Below the pieces are notes generated by a model. That model was not told the DNA's origin, made no database searches, and saw only the letters and a list, made by a program, of their open reading frames with translations. Positions 25,891 to 37,288 of a stretch of DNA of 64,000 nucleotides are shown piece by piece (within the stretch, counting starts at the first letter, position 1; each line of letters begins with the position of its first letter). The DNA comes from Sipunculus nudus. Its lineage: Eukaryota > Annelida > Sipuncula > Golfingiida > Sipunculidae. A program made the position numbers and the translations under genes. The stretch covers positions 47,006,159-47,070,158 of the forward strand of contig CM049313.1 of NCBI GenBank assembly GCA_026874595.1, read 5' to 3'.

Positions 25891-26106
25891 CAGGGGCAGA
25901 TCCAGGATTTAGGAAAAGGGGGGTCCAACCCAGGAGGACTAATGAAAACCCTAAAAAAAAAGGTCCCCAGGTCTGGGAAGGGGGGGGGGGGTGTCAAGGC
26001 AGCAAAATTTTGTCTGAAGCCCTTAAAAAAAGTTGTTTCTGATGAAAAAGGGGGGGTCAGGACCCCCTGGACCCCCCCCCCCCCCCCCCCCCCGGATCCG
26101 CTTCTG
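25891..26106 (+). mobile_element. hAT-like MITE (216 bp)
   Basis: Left end CAGGGGCAGATCCAGG; inverted right end CAGAAGCGGATCCGGG. These are imperfect 16-bp terminal inverted repeats of a type I associate with small hAT elements. It contains G- and C-homopolymer runs. A clean 8-bp target duplication is not visible. Open frames inside it on both strands are repeat artefacts. Confidence 0.65.
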
Positions 26107-26109
26107 CAT

Positions 26110-26840
26110 ATCATGGAAATTGAACCAATGAACGTACCACCTGAATACTTAATATTCTGTAACTCCCTCTCTAAATGATTGAATCAATGTATTGTCTCTG
26201 CAGAATAATTACAATCTAAACCCATGTTTCTTTTGTTTCTTGAAAAATTATATATTTGTGCAATTGATATGACAATTGCTGGTTTGCATTATGAACCATT
26301 GCTACTGACCTTACAAACCCTGTGTGCCTTCCCTTCTTTCTTCTTGACTTGTACAAATATGATTAGTTTGTGACAGAATGTTTTTGTGACACATCTTCAC
26401 ATACAAAATACAATGGAAAATATTTAATAATTTGTTTTTCCAGACATCATACCCTTTGTTGGAAGAATCATGCAATGCATACACTTAATATTAAATTAAA
26501 AGTTCTACAATTCTCCTAAATTTATATCATGGTCACGTCTGCATTATGCAATGGTTTTGCTGTTGACAAAATAAATTGATCTGATATAAAATAACAAAAT
26601 TATCCTTAAAAGTATTACAGGAATGGCCACTGATTACAGCAGAGCTGAGATGATTGACAAGTGCCTGTCTCTACATGCAGAGGCATCTTATTACAGATTA
26701 AATTGCAAATCTGTACAAAAAGTATAATGATGAATTAAAAAATCATTATATATCATAATATTAAAAAATTTATCAGTGAAAAAGAACAATAGTTACCAGA
26801 TGTAAAATTCTGAACAAAATGAATCGATCCTTATGCAAAA
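26110..26840. other. Non-coding stretch, nothing recognised
   Basis: AT-rich, no exon or repeat identified. Confidence 0.35.
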
Positions 26841-26848
26841 ATAAAAAC

Positions 26849-27180
26849 AAGGGACCTGTGGGTCACGGCACTCAGCTTAAATTGATTATGAGAATACTTT
26901 TTAAATAAAACATATGGTATTGTGGCAACAGTTAGCCTCCAATGAATACATATTTGTATTGGTATCTGAACTAAGTGAGTGATGCATGTAAAATATAAAT
27001 TAGAGCATAAAGTGCATGATACACCTGTGGTGTATCTGGTGACCTCTGACCTCATTACATATGCATGAATTTTGATGAGAATGTAAATCAGGTGAGAAAA
27101 TCTATGGTAATTATGGAAAATGGGTTTTGGACGCTGACTGATCACTAGAGCTAAGCTGACTGTAAGTCAGCTGAGCTAAA
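26849..27180 (+). mobile_element. Short Helentron/pearl-like element (~330 bp)
   Basis: It has both ends of the family in a compact form. It starts ACAAGGGACCTGTGGGTCAC with CTCAGCT and ends GCTAAGCTGACT-GTA-AGTCAGCTGAGCT followed by AA. The interior does not resemble copies A and B, so only the termini are conserved. That argues the ends are the mobilised signals. Confidence 0.7.
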
Positions 27181-27189
27181 AACAAATCC

Positions 27190-28340
27190 AGAGTACATTA
27201 CATAATCTCATCAAATCCATAATTCTGACATATTTGATATATATATCCGTGTTTTCTCTAAGGGTTTCTTATACTGAGGTCTCAACAGAAACCTATGCTA
27301 AGAGTATTAGATTTTATGAAACATTTATTTCTTGGACAAATGATTAACTGTTCAAAATGTTCTCCAAATATGAACTTCTTGTGCTTTTCCTTAGTACCAT
27401 AAAACTGCAGATTTACTGAGTATTCTCCAGTACTCTACATAGTAATATGACTTTCAGGATAGGATCAGTTTGGGCTCAGTTCAAAAAAAGGTTTATTTTA
27501 ATTATTGGTTCTGACTTGGTGATCAATAATTGATATCATAAGTGATGGGTACCAGGATAATTTTTTTTATTTACTACCTAACCTGGGATCAGCCATTGTT
27601 CACTTTAATAATACTGATATTTATTTGTGAATTTTGAGAAAAAAAAGTCTGTAAAATTTATTTTTGACAACTACACCATTGAACATAATCAAGGGATAGG
27701 AGAATTTATTGCATTATCTTGATAAGGTCAACAAAAAATTCCTAGATATCTCAACTGCACTTAATTTTCTTAAATAAAGTATACTGACACAGAATATCCT
27801 AACCTTATGCTGTCTTGTTGCACCAGTTGATGAATTTCTGCTTTTATTTTTTAACTGATTCCGGTAAGAGCAACAAATAACTGCACTGATGCATTTCAAG
27901 GCCATCAGTTATCATATAGGCCCTCTTACATTGATCAATAAATAGCATATCACCTAAGCTTAAGAATTATATATTATACACCAGGTTACATCTGTGTTTT
28001 ATCATGTCTTTGTACCTTCGGAACACTAAGGAATCTGGGAGGTATTTCAAATCATATACTCTATACTCTATATACGACCTTTCATATTCAGTCTTTGCAC
28101 TTTGTACAAATGCACCTTCTGACCGTCATGTTTTACATCTAAAGCAGTCTTGCTACAATCTATTGATGCTGAACTATGTTTTTCCAAGTACTTAAATTCT
28201 CATTTAATAACCAGTCACAACAAATTAAACATCTGAGGGGAATAAAATTAACAATCACACCATTAAAAACCACTACTGATCATATATTATTTCACCTTAA
28301 GAGATAACATATTATGATTTGAATAAATATTAACGTCAAA
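27190..28340. other. 3' flank of the minus-strand gene
   Basis: No coding exon seen. Minus-strand AATAAA motifs (TTTATT on plus) occur near 27620 and 27843 and could serve the gene ending at 28344, but none lies close to the stop codon, so the 3' end is undetermined. Confidence 0.35.
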
Positions 28341-28343
28341 GTA

Positions 28344-29780
28344 TCATGGAAGACTAAGTCCTCGCTCTGAAATCACCGCATTCACAGCTTCCTCTAATAG
28401 GTTATAATTCTGCTGGTGCTGAGACTGACAATCTGGAAGAAAATCAGACTGGACTGGTATGACACTGCTGGGTTCATCAACAAGGTGATCGATCGTTCCT
28501 AGCTCCCCGTCGGTCATCATTAAAGATTCCGTGCTGTCATCTGCGACAACGTCATCCAGAGCATTGATATAATGCATGGACGTGTTTGGATCAGCATCCA
28601 AAGCACTGGCAGGCCTCTCATCCCTGAGCAGTACTGGATTTGACTCCGACGCCTGCATCAGCGTAAAAATACTATCCGAAATTTGAGTTATACCTTGAGT
28701 AAGTCTTTCAACGACATACCTGTCCACAAACTGCCTCAGGTTATCAGTATGCATTTGGTTTCTATTTCTAAGTCCCCATGATTTGATAGCTTCTGATACA
28801 CCCACATCTTCCACTTGCTGTTGCTGGGCGGTGTATAAAGTCCTTACACATCCTGGTGACAAGCCCATCTCTTCTAGCGTTTTATTTATAGCGTTATCGA
28901 CCACAGCTTTGGCAAGGTGATGGTTTTGCCAGCGTTGTAATACTGATGTCTGCCTGGAGGGGGCAGCACCTGCTGTTGGTGTCACGCTTTCACTAGGTGC
29001 GTTGTGTGACTTACTCTCTACAGCTGGTGAATTAACAGGCGACTCTTGTACATGAAACACCTCCGGCTCTTGTAGTACTACTGCTGAATGAACATTTTGC
29101 CCAAATTCTTTTGTAACATCTAAATTACTATTATGACCTGCTGGGGAATTTTCTTCCGATGTGTCATGCTGTACACTGCACATGCATGGAGATCCTGAGC
29201 TCATTGTTGGAACACAGTCTGTAGCACCAGATAAAGTAAGCTGTGGTCCCTGGGTATCCTGGACAGGAGAAGGTGAGCCGGATACTTCTTCTGTTTGGCA
29301 AGATAAGCTACTGTCCCCGACTTTCACTGATGACTGACTGATCCCTGTGGTACACAAATCCGACTCAGAGATTTCAGACACGCATACACCAACAAATCGT
29401 GAACCACGTCTAATCCTAGACTGACATATATCCATCTGACCACATTTGGTCTCTGAGTGCTTGGTTTTGGCCTGGATTGCAGTGGATGATTCCGGAGAGG
29501 AAATGATATGAGCAATGCTTGGATCCTGTTGGACATTAGAACTTAAAGGCACCTCCTGTGGACTGTGTGGACAGCCTTGTTGTTGATTTGATGCAGAAGA
29601 TCTCTGGGACCGTTTGATCTGCCACGGGAAGCAAGCCTTCTTGAATCCTGAAGAAGGATATGCTGAACTCCTCCGTTTTACAGGCTGCTGTTTCACGCTC
29701 TGTATGGCATCCATTTTAATATCCTCCTCACCTGAACTTAAACGTGGTTCATTCATCTTCATGGTGCTGGTATCAGCTCC
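28344..29780 (-). CDS. Last coding exon of an unidentified 472-residue protein with amphipathic helices
   Basis: An acceptor ATTATAG on the minus strand at 29781 is followed by 18 nt and then AGCACCATGA, a good initiation context, at 29762. The frame then runs 472 codons to a TAA at 28346-28344. Normal codon composition, a single long frame and a clean acceptor make this a real gene. Residues 1-270 are Ser/Pro/Gln-rich and probably disordered, with basic RRSS (31) and RRGS (118) PKA-type sites. Residues 271-370 are helical. HLAKAVVDNAINKTLEEMG (282-300) has the hydrophobic spacing of a PKA regulatory-subunit-binding helix. Residues 341-369 form a second helix, 371-450 are acidic, and a C-terminal helix NLLEEAVNAVISERGLSLP (454-472) echoes the first. 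I do not recognise the family. A nuclear or scaffold role is conceivable but unproven. The frame is open back to the acceptor, so upstream coding exons cannot be excluded. Confidence 0.85.
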   Translation of the reverse strand, partial: GADTSTMKMNEPRLSSGEEDIKMDAIQSVKQQPVKRRSSAYPSSGFKKACFPWQIKRSQRSSASNQQQGCPHSPQEVPLSSNVQQDPSIAHIISSPESSTAIQAKTKHSETKCGQMDICQSRIRRGSRFVGVCVSEISESDLCTTGISQSSVKVGDSSLSCQTEEVSGSPSPVQDTQGPQLTLSGATDCVPTMSSGSPCMCSVQHDTSEENSPAGHNSNLDVTKEFGQNVHSAVVLQEPEVFHVQESPVNSPAVESKSHNAPSESVTPTAGAAPSRQTSVLQRWQNHHLAKAVVDNAINKTLEEMGLSPGCVRTLYTAQQQQVEDVGVSEAIKSWGLRNRNQMHTDNLRQFVDRYVVERLTQGITQISDSIFTLMQASESNPVLLRDERPASALDADPNTSMHYINALDDVVADDSTESLMMTDGELGTIDHLVDEPSSVIPVQSDFLPDCQSQHQQNYNLLEEAVNAVISERGLSLP

Positions 29781-30223
29781 CTATAATATATAAACAAAAC
29801 AATCAATAAACCATGACAGAGCCAAAATATTAAATATGTACACAACACTTGAATATATCAATTTTTTATGGTAAAATTAATTCTTAAGAAATTTTACTAT
29901 TTTGTGACACCTTGTTACTTAAATTTTAATTGAGTTAATTTTGAAAATTTATAATTTAACTCTTTGTGACACCTTGTTACTTGTGTCTGGGACATTCTTA
30001 TAATGGGCTCCAAGTAATACTTCCTTCAAAATCCCATTTATTAAATTTTATTTATACCATACATACATTTGAAAACAGCCCAAGAATTAATTAGATATAT
30101 GTTTCTTAGGCATTTTTTTTTTCAGAAAATGATAAAGACTGACAGTTTTATTTTATAAATTGGCTGTAAACACCTGTGAATATGATTTTAAAGGGTTTGA
30201 CAAAAGGATGACAATAAATGATG

Positions 30224-32138
30224 AAACAAGGGACCTATGGGTCACTGTGCTCAGCTGACGTTAACCTTGAAGGTGAAAATCTAAAATAATATCTAATGGA
30301 GATAAAGTGTAAGAGGAAGAGGTAATAAAGGCCATGGTTGGTTTATATGATTGGTTTGTATTGATGAGCAAGAAATTGTTGCAAATAATATTTTGTGACC
30401 TGACCATGTGTTTCCTAATGTTGAAACTAAAGCATGTGAGCAGTTTGTGAACAAATGATCTGTACTATTACCATGATCATTAGTTGGTTTTTTCGATTAA
30501 CTGTTGACATTTCAGTAGTTTACACATTTGTTCAATTGAATCTATTTTTTTGTATAATATATATTATTGAATATATAAGTATTTTATTTATGAAATGTAT
30601 ACAGTTGAAATATAGCTAATTAACAACATAAAACAGGGCAAACAAAGCCTGATCTCAAATTCTGCTGAGGCAGGAAAATAATGAAGAAATGTTTGTATTA
30701 AATCCTGATTTTTTTATCACATCAATTATTTTCTAATTTAAGTTTATATTTCTATACATTTCCAATTTAACATATATATCTGAATATAAAAGTTGTTTCA
30801 TAATTCTCAATTGCATCATCATAAATCTCAATCTTGTCAGATAACACCACATCATGCATACAAATGTTTATTTATTTTTTACCACAAAAATATATCTTTT
30901 AAATCTGCAAAACAATAAATATCTAAAAATAATACTTGATTTAGATTTCACAATTTTTAATTGTGTCTTTATTTATCCATAATGTGCTTCATATTTTATA
31001 ATAAGCATACTGATGGGTTCCTTTATATTTGTTAAAATCATTTTTAAAAGAAAATTGATTTCTTTAAAAATGCTACATTACACAACATTGCATCTTCTGG
31101 ATTACACCTTGAATTATTTTTTCAAGGAAAGTTTTTGCATATCAGAGTGGAAACAGCATTACAATTAAGGAGATACAGTGAAAACAATAACAATAACTGC
31201 ATAACACTTGGTGGGTTGGGTTTGCGGGGGGGGGGGGGGGGGGGGTGATTGGGGTGGTGATATGAGAATAACTGTACACCTGTCACAGCAGGGGATCTCC
31301 CCCAGTGACTGTAACAAATCAGAAACCCTGGCATAGCTGACTTCCAGTGACCTGGAGTGGGACCCTGCATCTGTAATCAGAGCAAGTGACTACAGAAAAA
31401 AAATCAATAACTAGCTTAATTTTCAAGCTTTTATTTCCAAATTTCAGATTTAGACAAACTAAATATTTATGTTTACATGCTGTGAAAATTAAATCAATGG
31501 TGCTTACAGGAAAAAAACGTGCCATGGTCAAAGTTGGGCAAAATTTAAGGTACTGATTTTTTTTTATGCTAATAACTTAAAAAATTTACAAAATTCAGAT
31601 CTAATTTTGGGTAAACAATTGAATCTTAATTAAACATAGTTATATACTTGAAAAAATAGACTCTAGTTTCAAAATTTTTTTATGTTAAGTGAGTTATTAT
31701 TTTTCCTGATTTTTTACAAAGTCCAATACGTTTGGGCACATAACTTATAGAATTTATACTTTACAGACTTAATTTCTGGCATGTACATAGGAACTATATA
31801 GAGGAATATTTATGGTAAATATGAGGAAAAACAGATGAGTGGTTTTGATATGAGGCAGCCCTGAAGTGGGAAAATAGGATTTTAATAAAAAATTGAGGTT
31901 TTTCCTTAATTTCTCAAAGGAACGAAGTCGCAAAGACCCAGTTTTCGGCTTGGTAGGAGATCTTGGGGACATCTAACATTATGCTGAATTTTGGATTCCT
32001 AGGTCTTACGGTTTCAAAACGTGCCACATCTACGGACGGACGGACGGACGGACGGACGGACGGACGGACAGACGGACGGACGACGGACAATGGACCACGA
32101 CTATAGCTCAGATGACTTATAGTCAGCTGAGCTAAAAA
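30224..32138 (+). mobile_element. Helentron/pearl-like element, copy B
   Basis: Same order of blocks as copy A: ACAAGGGACC start, poly(G) at about 31206-31224, CCCAGTGACTGTAACAAATC, (ACGG)n with an ACAG interruption at about 32033-32085, and a terminal AGCTCAGATGACT/AGTCAGCTGAGCT hairpin, then AAAA. Differences from A are mostly point changes and small indels. Lies in the interval upstream of the last exon of the minus-strand gene. No coding capacity. Confidence 0.75.
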
Positions 32139-32269
32139 AAGTTAATAAATCATTTGTAGTTCAAACTGTCTGAAAGGATCCTTGAAAAATAGACCTGGGT
32201 TATTTTCACTGTTAACTGTTATTTATTACTGTTAAACCAAGACCTGCAATCATTCAGATCTGCCAGCAT

Positions 32270-32460
32270 AATATCCAGCCAGTGTATTCGGGGGATTCGG
32301 GGGGGGGGGGGCAATATCTTTTCAAGGCTCAAGTAGAGGAGGTCTCTATTCAATTACAAGTACATCAGTATTTGACAATGAAAAGTACAGTTACAAATAC
32401 AGGAACCCTCAAGATACTTGAGTACAACCTTGGCTTTGTACTTGAAGATAAGTTCTTTAT
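32270..32460. repeat. Fragment of a TACTTG-rich dispersed repeat
   Basis: A poly(G) run followed by CAATA and multiple AAGTAC/GTACTTGA words. It is an inverted relative of the segment at about 43.8-43.9 kb (…GTACCTGTATTGCCCCC). Confidence 0.45.
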
Positions 32461-32487
32461 ATATATTTTAGTTAAATTAGATTTGAA

Positions 32488-33560
32488 ACAGATGACCCAT
32501 GGGTCATGACACTCAGATGACTAGCATGACATGTAAGCTTATCATTCATAACAGGCATATTCTCATCTGAAAGCCACGATGAGATTGATTTCAGTCTTTA
32601 TCTTGACCTTCTGACAACAAAATCAACAGGGTTCTCCCTTAGGTTATGAGTCACACATATGTGAAGACTGAATCTAACCATGACTGGTCTATACAAGTTT
32701 ACAAGAGAAGAATAAGATTAAGGTCACCGGTTTACAAACTCCCCTGTGAAAATGGTTGAACATTTTTTTTTCTATCAAATATGAGGACAAAATATATGTG
32801 AAAATGTTCACAAGAACCCTCAACAAGATGAACTATAATTAGGCTGATATGACCTTGTAGATCAAGGTCACCAGTTTTCATCGAGTTAAAGAGCATTGTG
32901 GAAAAAACATATGTGCCATATCTGTGGTGAGGGGGAAGTCTTCAGTTCCTGAGAAATAAAGGGTTCACAATTATACTAGATTTCAGAAGATTTGATCTTG
33001 AAGATGAAGGCCTATGCTCCTAACCTAGTGGTTATACACTGCAGTGTCCCAAATCTCATCTGCTGCTTTGCAAAGCATTTTTTTCTGGGTTCAATCACCA
33101 AGGTGCAGGTAGAGCAATGGATTTAATCAGACCAATGAGAGCTTGTTATTGCATAGTGCATCCTGTTAAAAATTTTAAATATAGGACACCTGCTCTTGTT
33201 GGTCTGATAACACCAGGACACTCACTCTGATTGGTCTAAATCTTCACCCTGTGCCAAAAACAGTGAAATCAGAAGAACGAGAGCAGTGGTTACACAAGAG
33301 GAGACCTGGAATGACTGCATGAGGAGCATAATCAAGGTTGGGGTGGGGGGGGGGGGAGGGGGGGGGGGGGTAGAGGGTCAAGACATAGGTGTCAAGACAG
33401 TAGGGTATAATAGTATATACAGTGTGAGTGGTAAATGGCTTCTTTGAGACAAGGATGCTTTGGTCAGAGCCACTTGGTTTGCTTCAAATATTCACAAAAT
33501 GTGACAAGTGACCCATGGGTCATGACACTCAGCTGCCAAGCACGACATGTGACATCATGG
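32488..33560. mobile_element. Two 5'-end fragments of the GACCCATGGGTCA family
   Basis: GACCCATGGGTCATGACACTCAG occurs near 32490 and, with one downstream difference, near 33509. Both resemble the left terminus of the Helentron/pearl-like copies but lack the 3' hairpin. The interval between them has no coding sequence. A weak tRNA-like segment lies at about 33020-33110 (CTAGTGGTTATACACTGC, GGGTTCAATCACC) and may be an old SINE. Confidence 0.4.
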
Positions 33561-34088
33561 GCTGATATTAACAACATCCAGTCAAAACTTTGAAGAACCT
33601 ATTTGCTAATTTTGTTGAAACTTTATACTATGACAGAAATATATATCACATTTATGTCTGGTTAAAACACAGTGACTTAATGGACTGAGGCAAAATGTAT
33701 GGTTGTTGAGCTATCAGGTACTAATCCTAAAGCTTGCTTGATACCTGTCAGTCTCAAAAGTAACACCACAGAGGCCACACATAAGATCAAAATATATAGC
33801 AAAATATCAAGGAAATCCATGCAAGAAACACAGAAACAAGTTACTTCTGTATGAATTTTTATCCAATACAAACCTTCTGTACTGAACTTTCATAAATTAT
33901 AGTTATATTTTTAAAGAAATTTTTTACCAATCCTTTGGAAGATTACATTAATATATATTCCATTGCATTCACTTTTTAAGGTCTTTAGATAATATGTTCA
34001 AAAGAAATTTAGGAAATTTTTAAAGATGGCTACCTAGTGGCCATATTGGATTTCTGACAGGTCTGAAATCCAACAACAAACATCTTGT

Positions 34089-34303
34089 AAAGGGACCAAA
34101 CATTTTAAAAAATCACAGAAACTGCACTGACAAAAGGATTTCCCTGGTTGCTACCTGGCAGACATAATGAATTTCTGACAAGTCTGACATTTGATATCAC
34201 ACATAAGAGATGAGACTTTTGACAATTGCTCCAAAGAATTTTAAAGTAATGAATGTCCACAACAATTCAAGAGGCATGATCTTCTAAAGGGACCAAACAT
34301 TTT
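34089..34303. repeat. 197-bp tandem duplication, first unit and start of the second
   Basis: AAAGGGACCAAACATTTTAA occurs at about 34089 and again at about 34286. The sequence after the first occurrence (AATCACAGAAACTGCACTGA … GAGGCATGATC, 34111-34280) reappears, nearly identical, at 36906-37076. The second unit is therefore split by the element at 34304-36905. Confidence 0.88.
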
Positions 34304-36905
34304 AAACAAGGGACCTATGGGTCACGACGCTCAGCTGTTATATATGATAAAAAAATATGATTTAGAAATGAGGCACATGCTGGTTTTGTGTGGTAATAAA
34401 TATAAGCTGTATTATGAGTTGTTGTTGTTTAGCTTATGTATGATTTTGATAGTACCTTTGGAGACAGGGAAGAGGATTGATTTCATTTATTTTATTAACA
34501 AATGGAGTACTATTGTCACACAGATTTTGACTTGGCCATATAACTTATAAGCAGAACATATAATATAAGAGTTTAACTATTTATTAAAAAAAATGACAAA
34601 TATTGTCCCAAATATAATTTTTATTTAAAATAATAAGAGAATCATATGATTTTTTAAAATGAAATGTAACTGAAATGATTATTAAAAAAATATTAAAGAA
34701 TATATTCATGAATGCATTCATGAATACATTTGGAAAGTATTTGCACGAGTATTCATATACTTTCATTTTTACCTGAATTCCCATTTCTTTATGCTAGATA
34801 CTTTATAATGGAGTACATAATCATATTCGTATTTAAATACAATTACAAAGTATTCGCACCATGTCTGGTATTTATTCAGTTTTCACCAAACAATGATGTT
34901 GAGAATTCAGAATATACAAAATTCACACATTTAAATAATGATCATAAGTACCTGGTTTTATGGCTTTTATTTATATTAAAAAATAACTGTAAAAAATCAA
35001 TTTGGACTAATTTCACATCAATGTACACACGAGACACAGTAGGAATCTAGATTAATATTATCAACTGCATCTTTGTCTATCATTAATTTCCTTCATATGA
35101 TCCCTAATGATTAGTAATGAATAATATGATTTACTTCTTTATCATTAAAATTGAACTGAAAAATGTCATAGGAGACTGCATGGTGTTATTTGGAATATGT
35201 GACATTCTACCCATCAATACAAGATTCTTATATCATCAGTAACAGCAAGTTAATTTCCTGTTATTATAAACTAACAAATTCCTTTTCTATTTTTCTTTAA
35301 TTTGTTATTAAAAACCAATAAAAATTTATTTATTTATTGTTTATTGTTATGTTGTTGGTTAAAACTACTAGATGAGTTGGGTTGGACACCCGGATCAACT
35401 GTGGCTGGCCATAAGCTGCCTGGATTCCGTGTATGCCTCGCCTCAAGCATGCATAATACAGGTGACTCAAGAGGGGCTGGAGAGAGCCAAAGTCTGACAG
35501 GGTCTCATAAAAAAACATTAATAAAAGCTACAATTTTTGGCCAATTTCTTTCAGCTTTCTCAACTAAAAAGCTGAAAGCCTTATGTGTGCATGATATGAA
35601 AATTATATCAACAGTGCTCACGGGAAACAAACATGCCATGATCACAGTTGGGAAAAATTTAAGGTACTAATTTTATATTTATACTAATAACTTATAAAAT
35701 TTGAAAAATTCAGAACTTATTTTGGGTATTCAATTGAATCTTGATTAAATAATGTTACATCCCTGACAAAAAAATCTCTAGCTTCAGCAATGCCCTTGTT
35801 AAGGGAGTAAATATATTTCTTGATTTTTACAAAGTGCATTATGTTTGGGCCCATAACTTAAAACAATTACGCAATACTGACATCATTCTGGCATGTGCAT
35901 AGAGAATGAAAAATATGTATATTATTTATGATTAAAGTCAGATCAGTGGTTTCGATATTAGGCAGTCTTGAAGTGTAACAATGGGTTTTTAATGGAAAAA
36001 TGAAGTTTTTTATTAATATCTCGAAGGTATTAAGTCCTAGTGACCAAATTCTTGGCATGGTAGGGGATTTTGGAGACATCTAACTGTATGCCGAATTTGA
36101 GGAACTTAGAGCTGAAGCTGGGGAGCTGAGCTCTTGCAAACTGCATAACACTAGCTTGATGTAAACAATATGTTACATGGTGCTTGAAAACTTGAATAAA
36201 ATCTACAGTTTTTCATCAACTGGTTTCAAATTTTTGGTGTTAACAGTTGAAATGCTAACAAAAACATGCTGTGAAAATTAAATCCACAGTACTTACAGGA
36301 AAAAAACTTGCCATGGTCAAAGTTGGGCAAAATTTAAGGTACCAATTTTTTATTTTTATTAATATTTTAAAAAATTTAAAAGATTTTCATCTAATTTTGG
36401 GTATACAATTTAATTTTGATTAATTAAAGTTATATTACTGGAAAAAAGGTCCATAGCTTTAACATTTTTTGTGTTAAGTTATCAAATATCTTTCCTGATT
36501 TTTTACAAAATGCATTATGTTTGGGCCCATTACTTTTTTAAATTAAATAATACAGGCATAATTTCTGGCATGTACATAGGATCTATATAGATGAATATTT
36601 ATGGTAAATATGAGGAAAAACAGATGAGTGGTTTTGATATTTGGCAGTCCTGAAGTGTGAAAATAGGTTTTTAATAAAAAATTGAGGTTTTTCCTTAATT
36701 TCTCAAAGGAACAAAATTGCAAAGACCCAGTTTTTGGCTTGGTAGGAGATCTTGGGGACATCTAACATTATGCCGAATTTTGGATTCCTAGGTCTTACGG
36801 TTTCAAAACGTGCCACATCTACGGATGGACGGACGGACGGACAGACGGACGACGGACAATGGACCACGACTATAGCTCAGATGACTTATAGTCAGCTGAG
36901 CTAAA
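34304..36905 (+). mobile_element. Composite Helentron/pearl-like element (~2.6 kb), copy E
   Basis: Starts ACAAGGGACCTATGGGTCAC; ends AGCTCAGATGACT-TAT-AGTCAGCTGAGCTAA. The 3' part exists twice: a diverged module at about 35515-36090 and a closer match to copies A and B at about 36180-36905 (GACGG microsatellite at about 36827-36852). It sits inside the second unit of the 197-bp tandem duplication, so its borders are fixed to within a few A residues. It has no sizeable open frame. Confidence 0.75.
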
Positions 36906-37076
36906 AATCACAGAAACTGCACTGACAAAAGGATTTCTCTGGTTGCTACCTGGCAGACATAATGAATTTCTGACAAGTCTGACATTTGATATCACACATA
37001 AGAGATGAGACTTTTGACAATTGCTCCAAAGAATTTTAAAGTAATGAATGTCCACAACAATTCAAGAGGCATGATC
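36906..37076. repeat. Right half of the interrupted tandem-duplicate unit
   Basis: Near-identical to 34111-34280, directly abutting the 3' end of the 2.6-kb element. Confidence 0.88.
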
Positions 37077-37288
37077 AGGTTGAAGAGCTCTCACACCAGA
37101 TTTAAGGACATGCAAATGTAAAAAGTTCAAGTCTAATATTTTTTTTTATTATCACCTTGCTTTTAGGTTGGATCAGCAGGGTAGATAAACTGCATAACTT
37201 GAAAGAAAAGAAATGCAGAAAGCATCACTAAGTGTCCTGTAAAACAAATAAAGCCATCCTGAATCCAGGTACAGACCAACATATAATC

